The notes under the pieces: generated by a model
What the model was told of the DNA's origin: nothing
Database searches by the model: none
Seen by the model: the letters and a program-made list of their open reading frames with translations, nothing else
Assembly: GCA_029846755.1 (NCBI GenBank)
Contig: JARWBI010000001.1
Span: 1-64,000, forward strand
Length of the DNA: 64,000 bases
Direction: 5' to 3'
DNA from: Falsirhodobacter flavus
GTDB lineage: Bacteria; Pseudomonadota; Alphaproteobacteria; Rhodobacterales; Rhodobacteraceae
Made by a program: the position numbers and the translations under genes
Part shown: positions 38,101-46,185 of the stretch, in pieces
How the letters are laid out: every line of letters begins with the position of its first letter
How positions within the stretch are numbered: the stretch's first letter is position 1

Positions 38101-38652
38101 ATGAAAAAACTTTTCCTGTCCACGATCCTTGCCACCGCGACCGCCGGTTTCGCTTTCGCGCAGGATGCGACGACGACTCCGCCCGCGACGGATGGCGACA
38201 CGCAGGCCCCGCTGACTGGCGAAAACATGACCCCGACCAACCCGCCCGCCGCAGATACCGGCACCGGCACCGGAACGATGGCCGATCCGGCCGTGCCGAC
38301 CGCGCCCGCGACGCCCGAAACCACCAACCCGGATATGGCGACCACCTCGTCGCGCGAAGGCTACAGCCCGGTGATGACCGAAGCAGTCACCTCGGAAAAC
38401 CTGACCGGGGCGAATGTCTATACCGCCGAGGATGACGATGTCGGCACCGTGTCGGAACTGGTGCTGGACGATCAGGGCAAGGTCACGCAGGTGATCGTCG
38501 ATGTGGGCGGTTTCCTCGGGATCGGCGCGAAACCCGTCGCGCTGACCATGACCGAGCTTGAGATCCTGCAGGAAGACGATGGCGACGACATCCGCGCCTA
38601 TACCACCATGACCCGCGAAGAGCTGGAAGCGCTGCCCGAATACGAGGGCTGA
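38101..38652 (+). CDS. Secreted PRC-barrel protein with a Thr/Pro-rich linker
   Basis: A 183-residue exported protein. The signal peptide ends G-F-A-F-A, a low-complexity T/P/A linker covers about 22-85, and a single PRC-barrel domain (about 95-175) contains G-A-N-V-Y-T-A-E-D-D-D-V-G-T-V-S-E-L and G-G-F-L-G-I-G-A-K-P-V-A. Secreted PRC-barrel proteins are common general-stress genes in alphaproteobacteria, matching the EcfG-like promoter. The molecular role is unknown. AAGGAGA precedes the start, and a terminator follows. Confidence 0.85.
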   Translation: MKKLFLSTILATATAGFAFAQDATTTPPATDGDTQAPLTGENMTPTNPPAADTGTGTGTMADPAVPTAPATPETTNPDMATTSSREGYSPVMTEAVTSENLTGANVYTAEDDDVGTVSELVLDDQGKVTQVIVDVGGFLGIGAKPVALTMTELEILQEDDGDDIRAYTTMTREELEALPEYEG

Positions 38653-38664
38653 CGCCGATGTGAG

Positions 38665-38695
38665 GGGGGGCGCTCCGGCGTCCCCCTTTCATTTT
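38665..38695 (+). terminator. Rho-independent terminator of the PRC-barrel gene
   Basis: A 9-bp stem, GGGGG-G-CGC / GCG-T-CCCCC, with loop TCCG, then TTTCATTTT. It separates the stress gene from the SOS-type promoter of the next gene. Confidence 0.8.
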
Positions 38696-38704
38696 GCCGT
38701 TCGT

Positions 38705-38719
38705 GAACATATAGTGAAC
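38705..38719 (+). promoter_or_regulatory. LexA box over the -10 of the radical-SAM/UdgX operon
   Basis: GAAC-ATATAGT-GAAC, a perfect copy of the alphaproteobacterial LexA site (GTTC-N7-GTTC when read on the other strand). The 7-base spacer contains the -10-like TATAGT (38710-38715). The A of the start codon lies 7 bases after that hexamer, so LexA would occlude the promoter and the mRNA would be leaderless. Confidence 0.75.
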
Positions 38720-38721
38720 GC

Positions 38722-39939
38722 ATGAAGTCGCTCACCGAGAAACTCGCCATCCTGTCCGACGCCGCGAAATACGATGCGTCCTGCGCTTCCAGTGGGGGGG
38801 CGAAGCGGGATTCGCGCGATGGCAAGGGGGTCGGATCGTCGGGCGGGTCGGGCATCTGCCACGCCTATGCCCCGGATGGACGCTGCATCAGCCTCCTGAA
38901 GATCTTGATGACGAACTTCTGCATCTATGACTGCGCCTATTGCGTGAATCGGGTGTCGTCAAAGGTGGAACGCGCGCGATTTTCGGTCGAGGAGGTGGTC
39001 CGGCTGACCATCGAATTCTATCGCCGCAATTACATCGAGGGGCTGTTTCTGTCTTCGGGGATCATCAAATCCTCGGACGATACGATGGCCGACATGGTGC
39101 GGATCGCGAAGACCCTGCGCGAGCGGGAGGGGTTTCGCGGCTATATCCATCTGAAGACCATCCCGGATGCGTCGCCCGAATTGATCGAGGAGGCGGGGAA
39201 ATACGCGGACCGTCTGTCGATCAATATCGAAATGCCAACCGAAGCGGGGCTGTCGCAGCTTGCGCCGGAGAAGTCCGCCAAGGGCATCCGCAAGGCAATG
39301 GGCGAGGTGCGCCTGCGCCGCGAAGCCTCGCGCGAGGTGACGCATACGGGCAAACGCCGCGCGGCCTTTGCGCCCGCCGGGCAATCGACGCAGGTGATCG
39401 TGGGCGCCGACGCCGCCGATGACCGCGACGTGTTGACGCAAAGTGCGAACCTCTATGCCAATTACGGGCTGAGCCGGGTGTATTACTCCGCCTTCTCGCC
39501 CATTCCCGATGCCTCGCGGATGCTGCCGTTGAAGAAGCCGCCTTTGATGCGCGAACATCGCCTGTATCAGGCGGACTGGCTGCTGCGCTTCTATGGGTTC
39601 GACGTGTCCGAGATCGCCTCGCAGGGGATGCTGGATCTGGAGGTGGACCCCAAGACCGCATGGGCGTTGGCGCATCGCGAACAGTTCCCCGTCGATGTGA
39701 ACCGCGCTGCGCGAGAGATGCTACTGCGCGTGCCGGGCTTCGGGGTGAAGACGGTGGACCGGATCGTGGCGGCGCGGCGGCGCGGGGCGGTGCGGTTCGA
39801 ACATCTGGTGGCGATGGGGGCGGTGACAAAGCATGCCAAACCGTTCATCACGCTGCCGGGCTGGACCTCTCGCGGGTTGGACGATCAGGCGCTGCGGGCG
39901 CGATATGCCCCCGCGCCAGAGCAGTTGAGCTTGTTCTGA
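38722..39939 (+). CDS. Putative DNA modification/repair radical SAM protein (TIGR03916 type)
   Basis: A 405-residue radical-SAM enzyme with iron-sulfur motif C67-x3-C71-x2-C74 (C-I-Y-D-C-A-Y-C). A central barrel follows, then a C-terminal helix-hairpin-helix DNA-binding motif V-P-G-F-G-V-K-T-V-D-R-I. The family is named for its association with UdgX-type proteins; the reaction is unknown. No ribosome-binding site is visible, fitting leaderless initiation. It shares one base with the downstream gene and is under a LexA box. Confidence 0.87.
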   Translation: MKSLTEKLAILSDAAKYDASCASSGGAKRDSRDGKGVGSSGGSGICHAYAPDGRCISLLKILMTNFCIYDCAYCVNRVSSKVERARFSVEEVVRLTIEFYRRNYIEGLFLSSGIIKSSDDTMADMVRIAKTLREREGFRGYIHLKTIPDASPELIEEAGKYADRLSINIEMPTEAGLSQLAPEKSAKGIRKAMGEVRLRREASREVTHTGKRRAAFAPAGQSTQVIVGADAADDRDVLTQSANLYANYGLSRVYYSAFSPIPDASRMLPLKKPPLMREHRLYQADWLLRFYGFDVSEIASQGMLDLEVDPKTAWALAHREQFPVDVNRAAREMLLRVPGFGVKTVDRIVAARRRGAVRFEHLVAMGAVTKHAKPFITLPGWTSRGLDDQALRARYAPAPEQLSLF

Positions 39940-41357
39940 TGCGGCAGGTCGTGCTGCCCATCGTTGGCACGGTGGCGGCATGGCGGACCGAGGCGCGAGC
40001 GCTGGCCGCCGAGGGGATCGCGCCCGAGCATGTGATCTGGCATCGCGGCGCTGCACCCCCCGACTTGTTTGCCGGGGACGCGCCGAAAGGGCAGGGCCGC
40101 AGCCTGACCATCCCCCGCGCCGCGCTGGCCGAGATAGAGGCCGCGCTTTGCCATTCCGACCCCGAACGCTTCGCCCGCGCCTATCGTCTGGTGCTGCGGC
40201 TGAACGACGGGCTGGTCTGGGGCGATCGCAGCGATCCCGACATCCGCCGCATGATGGAACACGCCAAATCCGTGCGCCGCGACATTCACAAGATGCACGC
40301 CTTCGTTCGCTTCCGCGAGGTGCCCTCGGACGGCCGCCGCGCATTCGCCGCCTGGTTCGAGCCGGAGCATCACACGGTGGAAGCGGGAACGCCGTTCTTC
40401 GCCAAGCGCTTCGGAGATATGGACTGGGTGATCGCAACGCCCGAGATCACCGCCCGCTTCGACGGCAAGCTGACTTTCCACGAGACGGTCGGTGCGGAGC
40501 GCCCCCCCGAGGATGCGACCGAGGAACTGTGGCGCACCTATTACGCCAATATCTTCAATCCGGCCCGCGTGATGGTAAAGGCCATGCAGTCCGAGATGCC
40601 GAAGAAATACTGGAAGAACCTGCCCGAAGCGGACCTCATCCCCGGCCTGATCCGCGACGCCGACCGCCGCGTGGCCGAGATGGCGGCGCACGAGGCCGAG
40701 GAAGCCCCCGCCCGCCGCCTTGCCGTCGCCCGCCGAATGGCGGTGCCCGAACGCCCGGTGCCGACTGCCGGAACGCTGGACGCCTTGCGGGCAGAAGCTG
40801 CCGCTTGCACCCGCTGCCCCCTTCACGCCCCCGCCACGCAGACCGTGTTCGGCGTAGGGCCGCCCGATGCCGAGGTGATGTTCGTAGGCGAGCAGCCGGG
40901 CGATCAGGAGGATCTGGCGGGCCGTCCGTTCGTCGGTCCCGCGGGCCAGGTCTTCGATCAGGAGGCGGAGGCGGCGGGTCTGGATCGCAGCCGCCTTTAC
41001 GTCACCAACGCGGTCAAGCATTTCAAATTCGCCCCGCGCGGCAAACGCCGTCTGCACCAGAAACCGAATGGCAGCGAGATCCACGCCTGCAACACGTGGC
41101 TGGATCAGGAACTGGCGCTGGTGAAGCCGAAGCTGATCGTGGCCATGGGCGCGACCGCGCTTCAGGCGCTGACGGGCTCGGGCGAGGGAATATTGAAGCG
41201 GCGCGGGCAGGTGGAGCGGCTGGAGGATGGCACGCCGGTGCTGGTCACGGTCCATCCGTCATACCTTCTGCGCCTGCCCGATCCCGAACTGGCGAAGGTG
41301 GAGCGCCGCCGGTTCCGCGAGGATCTGGAACAGGCGGCGCGGCTGGCTCAGTCCTGA
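39939..41357 (+). CDS. UdgX-family uracil-DNA glycosylase fused to an N-terminal DUF4130 domain
   Basis: A 472-residue two-part protein. Residues 1 to about 250 match the TIGR03915/DUF4130 partner of the radical-SAM protein. Residues about 275-472 form a UdgX uracil-DNA-binding domain, with C290-x2-C293 as iron-sulfur ligands, G-E-Q-P-G-D-Q-E-D (317-325), the UdgX-specific loop K-R-R-L-H (369-373) and H-P-S-Y-L-L-R (439-445). In characterised UdgX the loop histidine links covalently to the abasic site; His373 is its equivalent. It is translationally coupled to the radical-SAM gene. The 3' end overlaps the convergent channel gene by 10 bp. Confidence 0.88.
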   Translation: MRQVVLPIVGTVAAWRTEARALAAEGIAPEHVIWHRGAAPPDLFAGDAPKGQGRSLTIPRAALAEIEAALCHSDPERFARAYRLVLRLNDGLVWGDRSDPDIRRMMEHAKSVRRDIHKMHAFVRFREVPSDGRRAFAAWFEPEHHTVEAGTPFFAKRFGDMDWVIATPEITARFDGKLTFHETVGAERPPEDATEELWRTYYANIFNPARVMVKAMQSEMPKKYWKNLPEADLIPGLIRDADRRVAEMAAHEAEEAPARRLAVARRMAVPERPVPTAGTLDALRAEAAACTRCPLHAPATQTVFGVGPPDAEVMFVGEQPGDQEDLAGRPFVGPAGQVFDQEAEAAGLDRSRLYVTNAVKHFKFAPRGKRRLHQKPNGSEIHACNTWLDQELALVKPKLIVAMGATALQALTGSGEGILKRRGQVERLEDGTPVLVTVHPSYLLRLPDPELAKVERRRFREDLEQAARLAQS

Positions 41358-43492
41358 GCTTCGCGCTTCAGGCGCATGTCAGGCGGAAAGATCAGCTCGC
41401 TTTGCGGCGGCGGGACCGAAATGCCCTTCTCCTCGAACACGTCGCGGACAAGCTCGGTATATTTGTTGCCGATACCCCAATGCTTGCCCGGCAGCGTCTT
41501 GATGTTGGCGCGCAGACTCATGGTGTTGTCCAGCGCGGCGATCACGCCGTCATGGGCCAGCCCGCCGATGATGACATGGTCGTTGTCCTGCGCCTTCAGC
41601 CGCTCGAACGCCTCGTCCAGCGCGGCCTTCACCTTGGCGACGTTTTCATAATAGGCGACCTTCACGACCTGCTGGTGCTGGCCGAAATCGCGGGTGCGGT
41701 TGGTCACGGTATCGACCGAGCTGAACGGCACGATGTTGATTGCGCCGTCCCCGGCCCGGACCCGGACCGAGCGGATCGAGACCTTTTCCACGCTGCCGGC
41801 GATGCCCGCGACTTCGATCACGTCGCCTTCGTTGATGGCGTTTTCAAGCTGGATGAAGATGCCGGTGATGACATCCTGCACCAGTTTCTGCGAACCGAAA
41901 CCGATGGCCAGACCGATCACCCCGGCACCGGCGATCAGGGGCGCGATGTCGATGCCAAGCTGAGACATGGTAATCATCGTGGCGAAGATGGCGATGGCGA
42001 TGGTGAAGGCGTTGCGGAACAGCGACAGAAGCGTGCGCGTCCGGCTGGTGGCCGCCCCGCCCCCCGCCGCATGGCGCAGACGATAGGCGATCCAGCCGTC
42101 GATCACCGCCCAGATGATCGCCGCGATGGCTGCGATCAACAGCGCCGACAGGATCCGCCACAGGAAGTTCTGCATCCCCTGCGACATGAGGATCGAGCTG
42201 TCGATCCAGCCCCATCCCGTTCCCCCGATCGTCACCGCCACGAGGACCAGCACCGTGGCGACGACCGCTGCCATGGTCGTCGTCAGCCGGTTCAGTCGCG
42301 ATTCGATGTTGGGAAGGGTTCCCAGCACCGCTTTCGGCAGGCGCACGCGGATGGCCGGTGCCGATTTCAGCAGCCGCAGCGCCGCCACGAGGACCAGAAG
42401 CGCGATCACGGTATAGATCGTGCCGCGCAGGACGATCTCTTCGATCAGGTTGGGGCGGGTGACGGCGATGAACCAGCTGTAGACGACATAGACGAAGCCC
42501 AGAACCGGCCAGACGCGACGCCATGTGGAATGCGCCCCTTCGGCAACCGCCGATCCGGGCTGGCCGTCGGCGGTCGCGCGGTCACCCCGCGCCTTGTCCA
42601 GCGCACGCGCCATGCGGCGGATCGCGATCAGCGCAAGGATGGCCGCGACGGTCGCGATCAGCGTGCGAAGCGGGCGCACCGTGGCAAAGCCCAGCCACAG
42701 GCGCGTCAGCGGCAGGATGAACAGGAAACCCTGGATCACCAGACCCGCGACCATGACGATATTGCCATAGACGATGCCCTGCGCCGCCGGAGCAAGGATC
42801 GACAGCGCCGGTTCGTTGTCGGCATCCGGGCTGGTGATCGCACGCAGCAGGACCCGAACGAGCCCGAAGACGAAGAACGCCGCCAGATAGAGCGTCTGCG
42901 ACTGGCTCGGCACCCCGGTCGAGGAGAAGACGGCGGTTGCAAGAACGAAGCCCACCGCCCATGCCAGATGCAGCGCGATCAGCCGGAACAGGACCGAGAT
43001 CCCCGTCGCCTTCGCCCGCTGCGCGAAGCCGGCGGTCGGCGGCGGCGTGTGCCTGCGCGCGAAGGCCCCCGCGATCTGACCAAGGATGGCCGAGGCCGCA
43101 ATGGTCGTCACGATGGTCAGGATCAGCGCGATCGCTTCGGGCGACAGGCTTCCGGCGGTGCGCACGTCCTGAACCAGCACCCAGATCCGCGTCAATTCAG
43201 TCCAGAGCCGCCCCAGCTCTGCCGTCAGCTCGCCCGCGAAGGCGGCGGCCTGTCCGGCGATCTGCTGGGCGAAGGCGGGCGGCTCCTCGGGGGGGGCGGC
43301 CTCGGCCGGGGTGGCGGCGACCTGCGTCTGAAGCTGCTGGACCAGCGCATTGCGGGCGGTTTCGTTCTGCAGGATGTCCAGAAGCTGCTGGACCGCCTGC
43401 TGGTCCGCGGCCGGTGCGGCGGTGTCCTGCGCCACCGCCATCATCGGCGTCAGCAACACGAAAAGAGCGGCGAGGATCGCGCGGAGAGGCAT
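41348..43492 (-). CDS. Large MscS-type mechanosensitive channel with periplasmic domain
   Basis: A 714-residue inner-membrane channel. The signal sequence (M-P-L-R-A-I-L-A-A-L-F) is followed by a glutamine/alanine-rich periplasmic region and about ten helices. The MscS core has pore helix G-A-G-V-I-G-L-A-I-G-F-G-S-Q-K-L-V-Q-D and beta domain N-A-I-N-E-G-D-V-I-E-V. Size and layout resemble YbiO/YnaI-like channels that open on osmotic downshock. The start at 43492 was preferred to one ten codons upstream because it begins the signal peptide. Confidence 0.9.
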   Translation of the reverse strand: MPLRAILAALFVLLTPMMAVAQDTAAPAADQQAVQQLLDILQNETARNALVQQLQTQVAATPAEAAPPEEPPAFAQQIAGQAAAFAGELTAELGRLWTELTRIWVLVQDVRTAGSLSPEAIALILTIVTTIAASAILGQIAGAFARRHTPPPTAGFAQRAKATGISVLFRLIALHLAWAVGFVLATAVFSSTGVPSQSQTLYLAAFFVFGLVRVLLRAITSPDADNEPALSILAPAAQGIVYGNIVMVAGLVIQGFLFILPLTRLWLGFATVRPLRTLIATVAAILALIAIRRMARALDKARGDRATADGQPGSAVAEGAHSTWRRVWPVLGFVYVVYSWFIAVTRPNLIEEIVLRGTIYTVIALLVLVAALRLLKSAPAIRVRLPKAVLGTLPNIESRLNRLTTTMAAVVATVLVLVAVTIGGTGWGWIDSSILMSQGMQNFLWRILSALLIAAIAAIIWAVIDGWIAYRLRHAAGGGAATSRTRTLLSLFRNAFTIAIAIFATMITMSQLGIDIAPLIAGAGVIGLAIGFGSQKLVQDVITGIFIQLENAINEGDVIEVAGIAGSVEKVSIRSVRVRAGDGAINIVPFSSVDTVTNRTRDFGQHQQVVKVAYYENVAKVKAALDEAFERLKAQDNDHVIIGGLAHDGVIAALDNTMSLRANIKTLPGKHWGIGNKYTELVRDVFEEKGISVPPPQSELIFPPDMRLKREAQD

Positions 43493-43574
43493 GGGCAGGC
43501 TTCCTGAACTGGTCTCGGGCATGTTCCTGATGGCCCGGCAGGGGGGCAGGACGCAACCCCCAACCGCAGCGCGA

Positions 43575-44573
43575 TCAGGCTACGGCCTGGGTTGAAAGGG
43601 CAGGCTGGTGGATAAGTTGCAGGATGTAGCCGATCTTGCCCGCCACGATGGGCGAGATCACGAAGGGATAGAAATCCTGATGCCCCATCGAACGGTTCAT
43701 GGCGTTCATCGCGGTGGCCAGCGGTATCCAAGCCTGCATCAGCAGCTCGGGGTCGGTGATGGCATGGGCATCGTCCACCCCCGTGCCCGACGGGTCCAGC
43801 CCATGGTTGCGCGCGGTGTCCAGCCCGTCGACGATGTGCAGCATATGCGCCCAGGTCTCGGCCCAATCCTCCCACGGATGGGCGGTGGCATAGGAGGAGA
43901 CATGCGCGTCGTCCCAGCCTTGCGGCGGGCCTTCGGCGTAATGGCGCTGAAGCGCGGCGGCGTAGTCCTGCGCGGCATCGCCGAAGACCTCGGCGCATTC
44001 GGCCTCGCGCCCGGCCTCCTTGACCAGCACCTCCCAGTAATAATGCCCGACCTCGTGCCGCAGATGGCCCAGAAGCGTGCGATAGGGCTCGCCCATCGCG
44101 ATGCGGCGGGCCTCGCGCACGTCGTCGTCGGCTTCTGCGATGTTGATGGTGATCGCGCCTTCCTCGTGCCCGGTCAGAATCTTGTGGACCACCTGACCGT
44201 CCGGACCGATCTCGTCCGCCATGAAGGAGAAGCGCAGCGCCTTGCCCGAGCGCGACACCCGCGGCAGGCCCAGCGCGATCAGCGAATAGAACAGCCGCCG
44301 CTTGGCCGTCTCCACCCGCGACCAGCGGTCGAGGTTGCCCATGATGTTCAGGTCGGGAATCGTCTCGGTCGCGGCGCAGCTTTCGCAGAAACCGCCGTCG
44401 CCTGCCGGCCAGTTGCAGGCGATCTGATCGCGGTTGAGGCAGGGCGCGTTGCCCTCCAGCGGGGTCATCGCCGCCGCGAACGGGTCATAGACGAGTTCGG
44501 TCTGGCAGTTCAGGCAGATCGTGTTTGCGAAATGGACCTGCTGCTGGCAGACCGGGCAGGCGAGGCGTTTCAT
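43575..44573 (-). CDS. Putative zinc-binding metallopeptidase (COG4307 type)
   Basis: A 332-residue cytoplasmic protein. It has an N-terminal zinc ribbon (C6-P-V-C9 and C20-L-N-C23), a second cysteine cluster (C45, C53, C63, C66) and the metalloprotease motif H173-E-V-G-H177. The family is uncharacterised but conserved in proteobacteria. The start at 44573 begins the zinc ribbon; 27 in-frame codons upstream overlap the regulatory region. On the minus strand an exact GGAAC-N16-CGTT motif lies 32 bases upstream. Confidence 0.82.
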   Translation of the reverse strand: MKRLACPVCQQQVHFANTICLNCQTELVYDPFAAAMTPLEGNAPCLNRDQIACNWPAGDGGFCESCAATETIPDLNIMGNLDRWSRVETAKRRLFYSLIALGLPRVSRSGKALRFSFMADEIGPDGQVVHKILTGHEEGAITINIAEADDDVREARRIAMGEPYRTLLGHLRHEVGHYYWEVLVKEAGREAECAEVFGDAAQDYAAALQRHYAEGPPQGWDDAHVSSYATAHPWEDWAETWAHMLHIVDGLDTARNHGLDPSGTGVDDAHAITDPELLMQAWIPLATAMNAMNRSMGHQDFYPFVISPIVAGKIGYILQLIHQPALSTQAVA

Positions 44574-44602
44574 GGGGCATCCTTCGGGTCGGGGGACGGT
44601 GC

Positions 44603-44629
44603 GGAACGCCGCGCCCCGGTAACGGTTCC
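44603..44629. promoter_or_regulatory. Back-to-back EcfG-type promoter motifs
   Basis: Minus strand: GGAAC (44629-44625), 16 bases, CGTT (44608-44605), an exact EcfG consensus pointing at the metallopeptidase gene. Plus strand: GGAAC (44603-44607), 16 bases, GGTT (44624-44627), pointing at the ModE-like gene. The element is an inverted repeat, CGGAAC-N17-GTTCCG. This repeats the arrangement at 37989-38051. Confidence 0.65.
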
Positions 44630-44654
44630 GCGAGGGATGATGGAACGTCTGCAT

Positions 44655-45011
44655 ATGCGCTTCGAATTCGACGGGCTGCGCCTTGGCCCCGGCAAGGCCC
44701 GGCTTCTGGAGCTGATCCGCGACAGGGGCTCGATCTCGGCCGCGGGTCGCGCGATGGGCATGAGTTACAAGCGCGCTTGGTCGCTGGTCGAGGAGATGAA
44801 CGCTGCTTTCGCGCTGCCGCTGGTGGTTTCCGTGCGAGGCGGAACGAAAGGCGGCGGGGCCGAGGTCACGGCGGAAGGGGTGTCGGTTCTGGCGGCCTAT
44901 CGTCGGCTGGAGGCGATCCTGCTGGCCGAGGGCGCGGCCGAGATCGCGGTGATCCGGGACGCGCTGCGAAAATCTTCACCCATCCGTGAGACGACGGGCC
45001 TTGGAGGATAG
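44655..45011 (+). CDS. ModE-type winged-helix regulator lacking the molybdate-binding domain
   Basis: A 118-residue DNA-binding protein with the ModE/LysR-like winged helix: L-G-P-G-K-A-R-L-L-E-L-I, G-S-I-S-A-A-G-R-A-M-G-M-S-Y-K-R-A-W, then G-G-T-K-G-G-G-A-E-V-T near the wing. The TOBE molybdate domains of full ModE are missing, as in many short members. ATG codons at 44637 and 44640 are alternative starts closer to CGAGGG. It sits 52 bases upstream of an RND efflux operon and could regulate it. Confidence 0.78.
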   Translation: MRFEFDGLRLGPGKARLLELIRDRGSISAAGRAMGMSYKRAWSLVEEMNAAFALPLVVSVRGGTKGGGAEVTAEGVSVLAAYRRLEAILLAEGAAEIAVIRDALRKSSPIRETTGLGG

Positions 45012-45063
45012 GTCCGCGTCAGGCAAACTGCGCCGGATACGAAGAAAAAGGAAGCTACGTCCC

Positions 45064-46185
45064 GTGCGGAAGGTTGCCACCCAAGGCCTTGCGGCCCTTG
45101 CGATGCTTGCTGCGGCTTTCGCCGTCTGGGCGCTGTTCGTGCCATCTGCGAAACCCGTGCTTCGGGGCTGGGGGCTGATCGACGCCGCACCCGAACGCGC
45201 GGCGGCCGTTCAGGCGTCCGCCAGCGTGCGCGTGGTGGCCGAACCCGTGGTTTCGGCCGCCGTGGACGACCGCGCCACAGCCATCGGCGACGGGCGCCCG
45301 TTCCGCACCGTGACCGTGGTGCCGGAAGTGACCGGCGTTCTGGCGACGGTCGAGGTCACGTCCGGCATCATGGTCGAACCGGGGCAGGTCATCGCCACTC
45401 TGCGCAACGAGGCGGAGACCATCGCCCGCGACCGCGCCGCGCTGGTGCTGGCCGATGCCGACCGCACGTTGACGCGGGTCGAGGCGCTGGCCGGGGCCGC
45501 GACGGAACTGCAAAGGATCGAGGCGCGGCTGGCGCGCGAGACGGCGGCCCTTGCGCTGCGCGAAGCAGAGTTGCAGCTGGAGAAACGCCGCATCACCGCG
45601 CCGATCTCGGGCTGGCTCGGGATATTGTCGCTGGAGCCGGGCGATCAGGTGACGCCTTCGACGGCCATCGCGCAGATCGACGACCGATCCTCGCTGCTGG
45701 TCGATTTCCGGCTGCCCGAACGCTTCGTTGCGCGGGTGTCGGAACGCATGCCGGTCAAGGCGCATCCGCTGTCGCGTCCAGACATGCGGCTGGAGGGCGC
45801 GGTGCGGGCGGTGGACAACCGCGTGGACCCGGCCAGCCGCACGCTTCTGGTGCAGGCGATGCTGCCCAATGGCGACGATGCGCTGCGCGGGGGGATGGCC
45901 TTCGGGATCACGCTGGATTTCCGCGGGCAGGACTTTCCCGCCGTGCCGCCGCTGGCCGTGCAATGGTCCGCGGATGGCAGTTTCGTCTGGACGGTGCGGG
46001 ATGGGCTGGCGCAGGTCGTGCCCGCCACGATCATCCAGCGCAATGCCGACAAGGTGCTGGTTGATGCAGCCCTGTCCCCCGGCGATCTGGTCGTGACCGA
46101 GGGGATCCAGTCGCTGCGCCCCGGCATTCCGGTCGCCCTGCGCGATCTGGCGCAGGGCGCGGCCCCCGTTCCGGCGGGCGGCTGA
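45064..46185 (+). CDS. RND efflux periplasmic adaptor subunit
   Basis: A 373-residue membrane-fusion protein. It has an N-terminal hydrophobic anchor (L-A-A-L-A-M-L-A-A-A-F-A-V-W-A-L-F), a biotinyl/lipoyl-like half motif (P-E-V-T-G-V-L-A-T-V-E-V-T-S-G), a helical hairpin (about 120-185), then P-I-S-G-W-L-G-I-L and the beta-barrel. The start is GTG 45064 with GGAAG 9 bases upstream; the frame opens earlier but that part is highly basic and overlaps the regulator. It links the pump to an outer-membrane channel not encoded here. Confidence 0.88.
   Translation: MRKVATQGLAALAMLAAAFAVWALFVPSAKPVLRGWGLIDAAPERAAAVQASASVRVVAEPVVSAAVDDRATAIGDGRPFRTVTVVPEVTGVLATVEVTSGIMVEPGQVIATLRNEAETIARDRAALVLADADRTLTRVEALAGAATELQRIEARLARETAALALREAELQLEKRRITAPISGWLGILSLEPGDQVTPSTAIAQIDDRSSLLVDFRLPERFVARVSERMPVKAHPLSRPDMRLEGAVRAVDNRVDPASRTLLVQAMLPNGDDALRGGMAFGITLDFRGQDFPAVPPLAVQWSADGSFVWTVRDGLAQVVPATIIQRNADKVLVDAALSPGDLVVTEGIQSLRPGIPVALRDLAQGAAPVPAGG

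Noticed and set aside
43503-43527. GGAAC upstream of the MscS-type channel gene as an EcfG promoter
   Set aside because: At 16-base spacing the -10 position reads CAGG, not CGTT.
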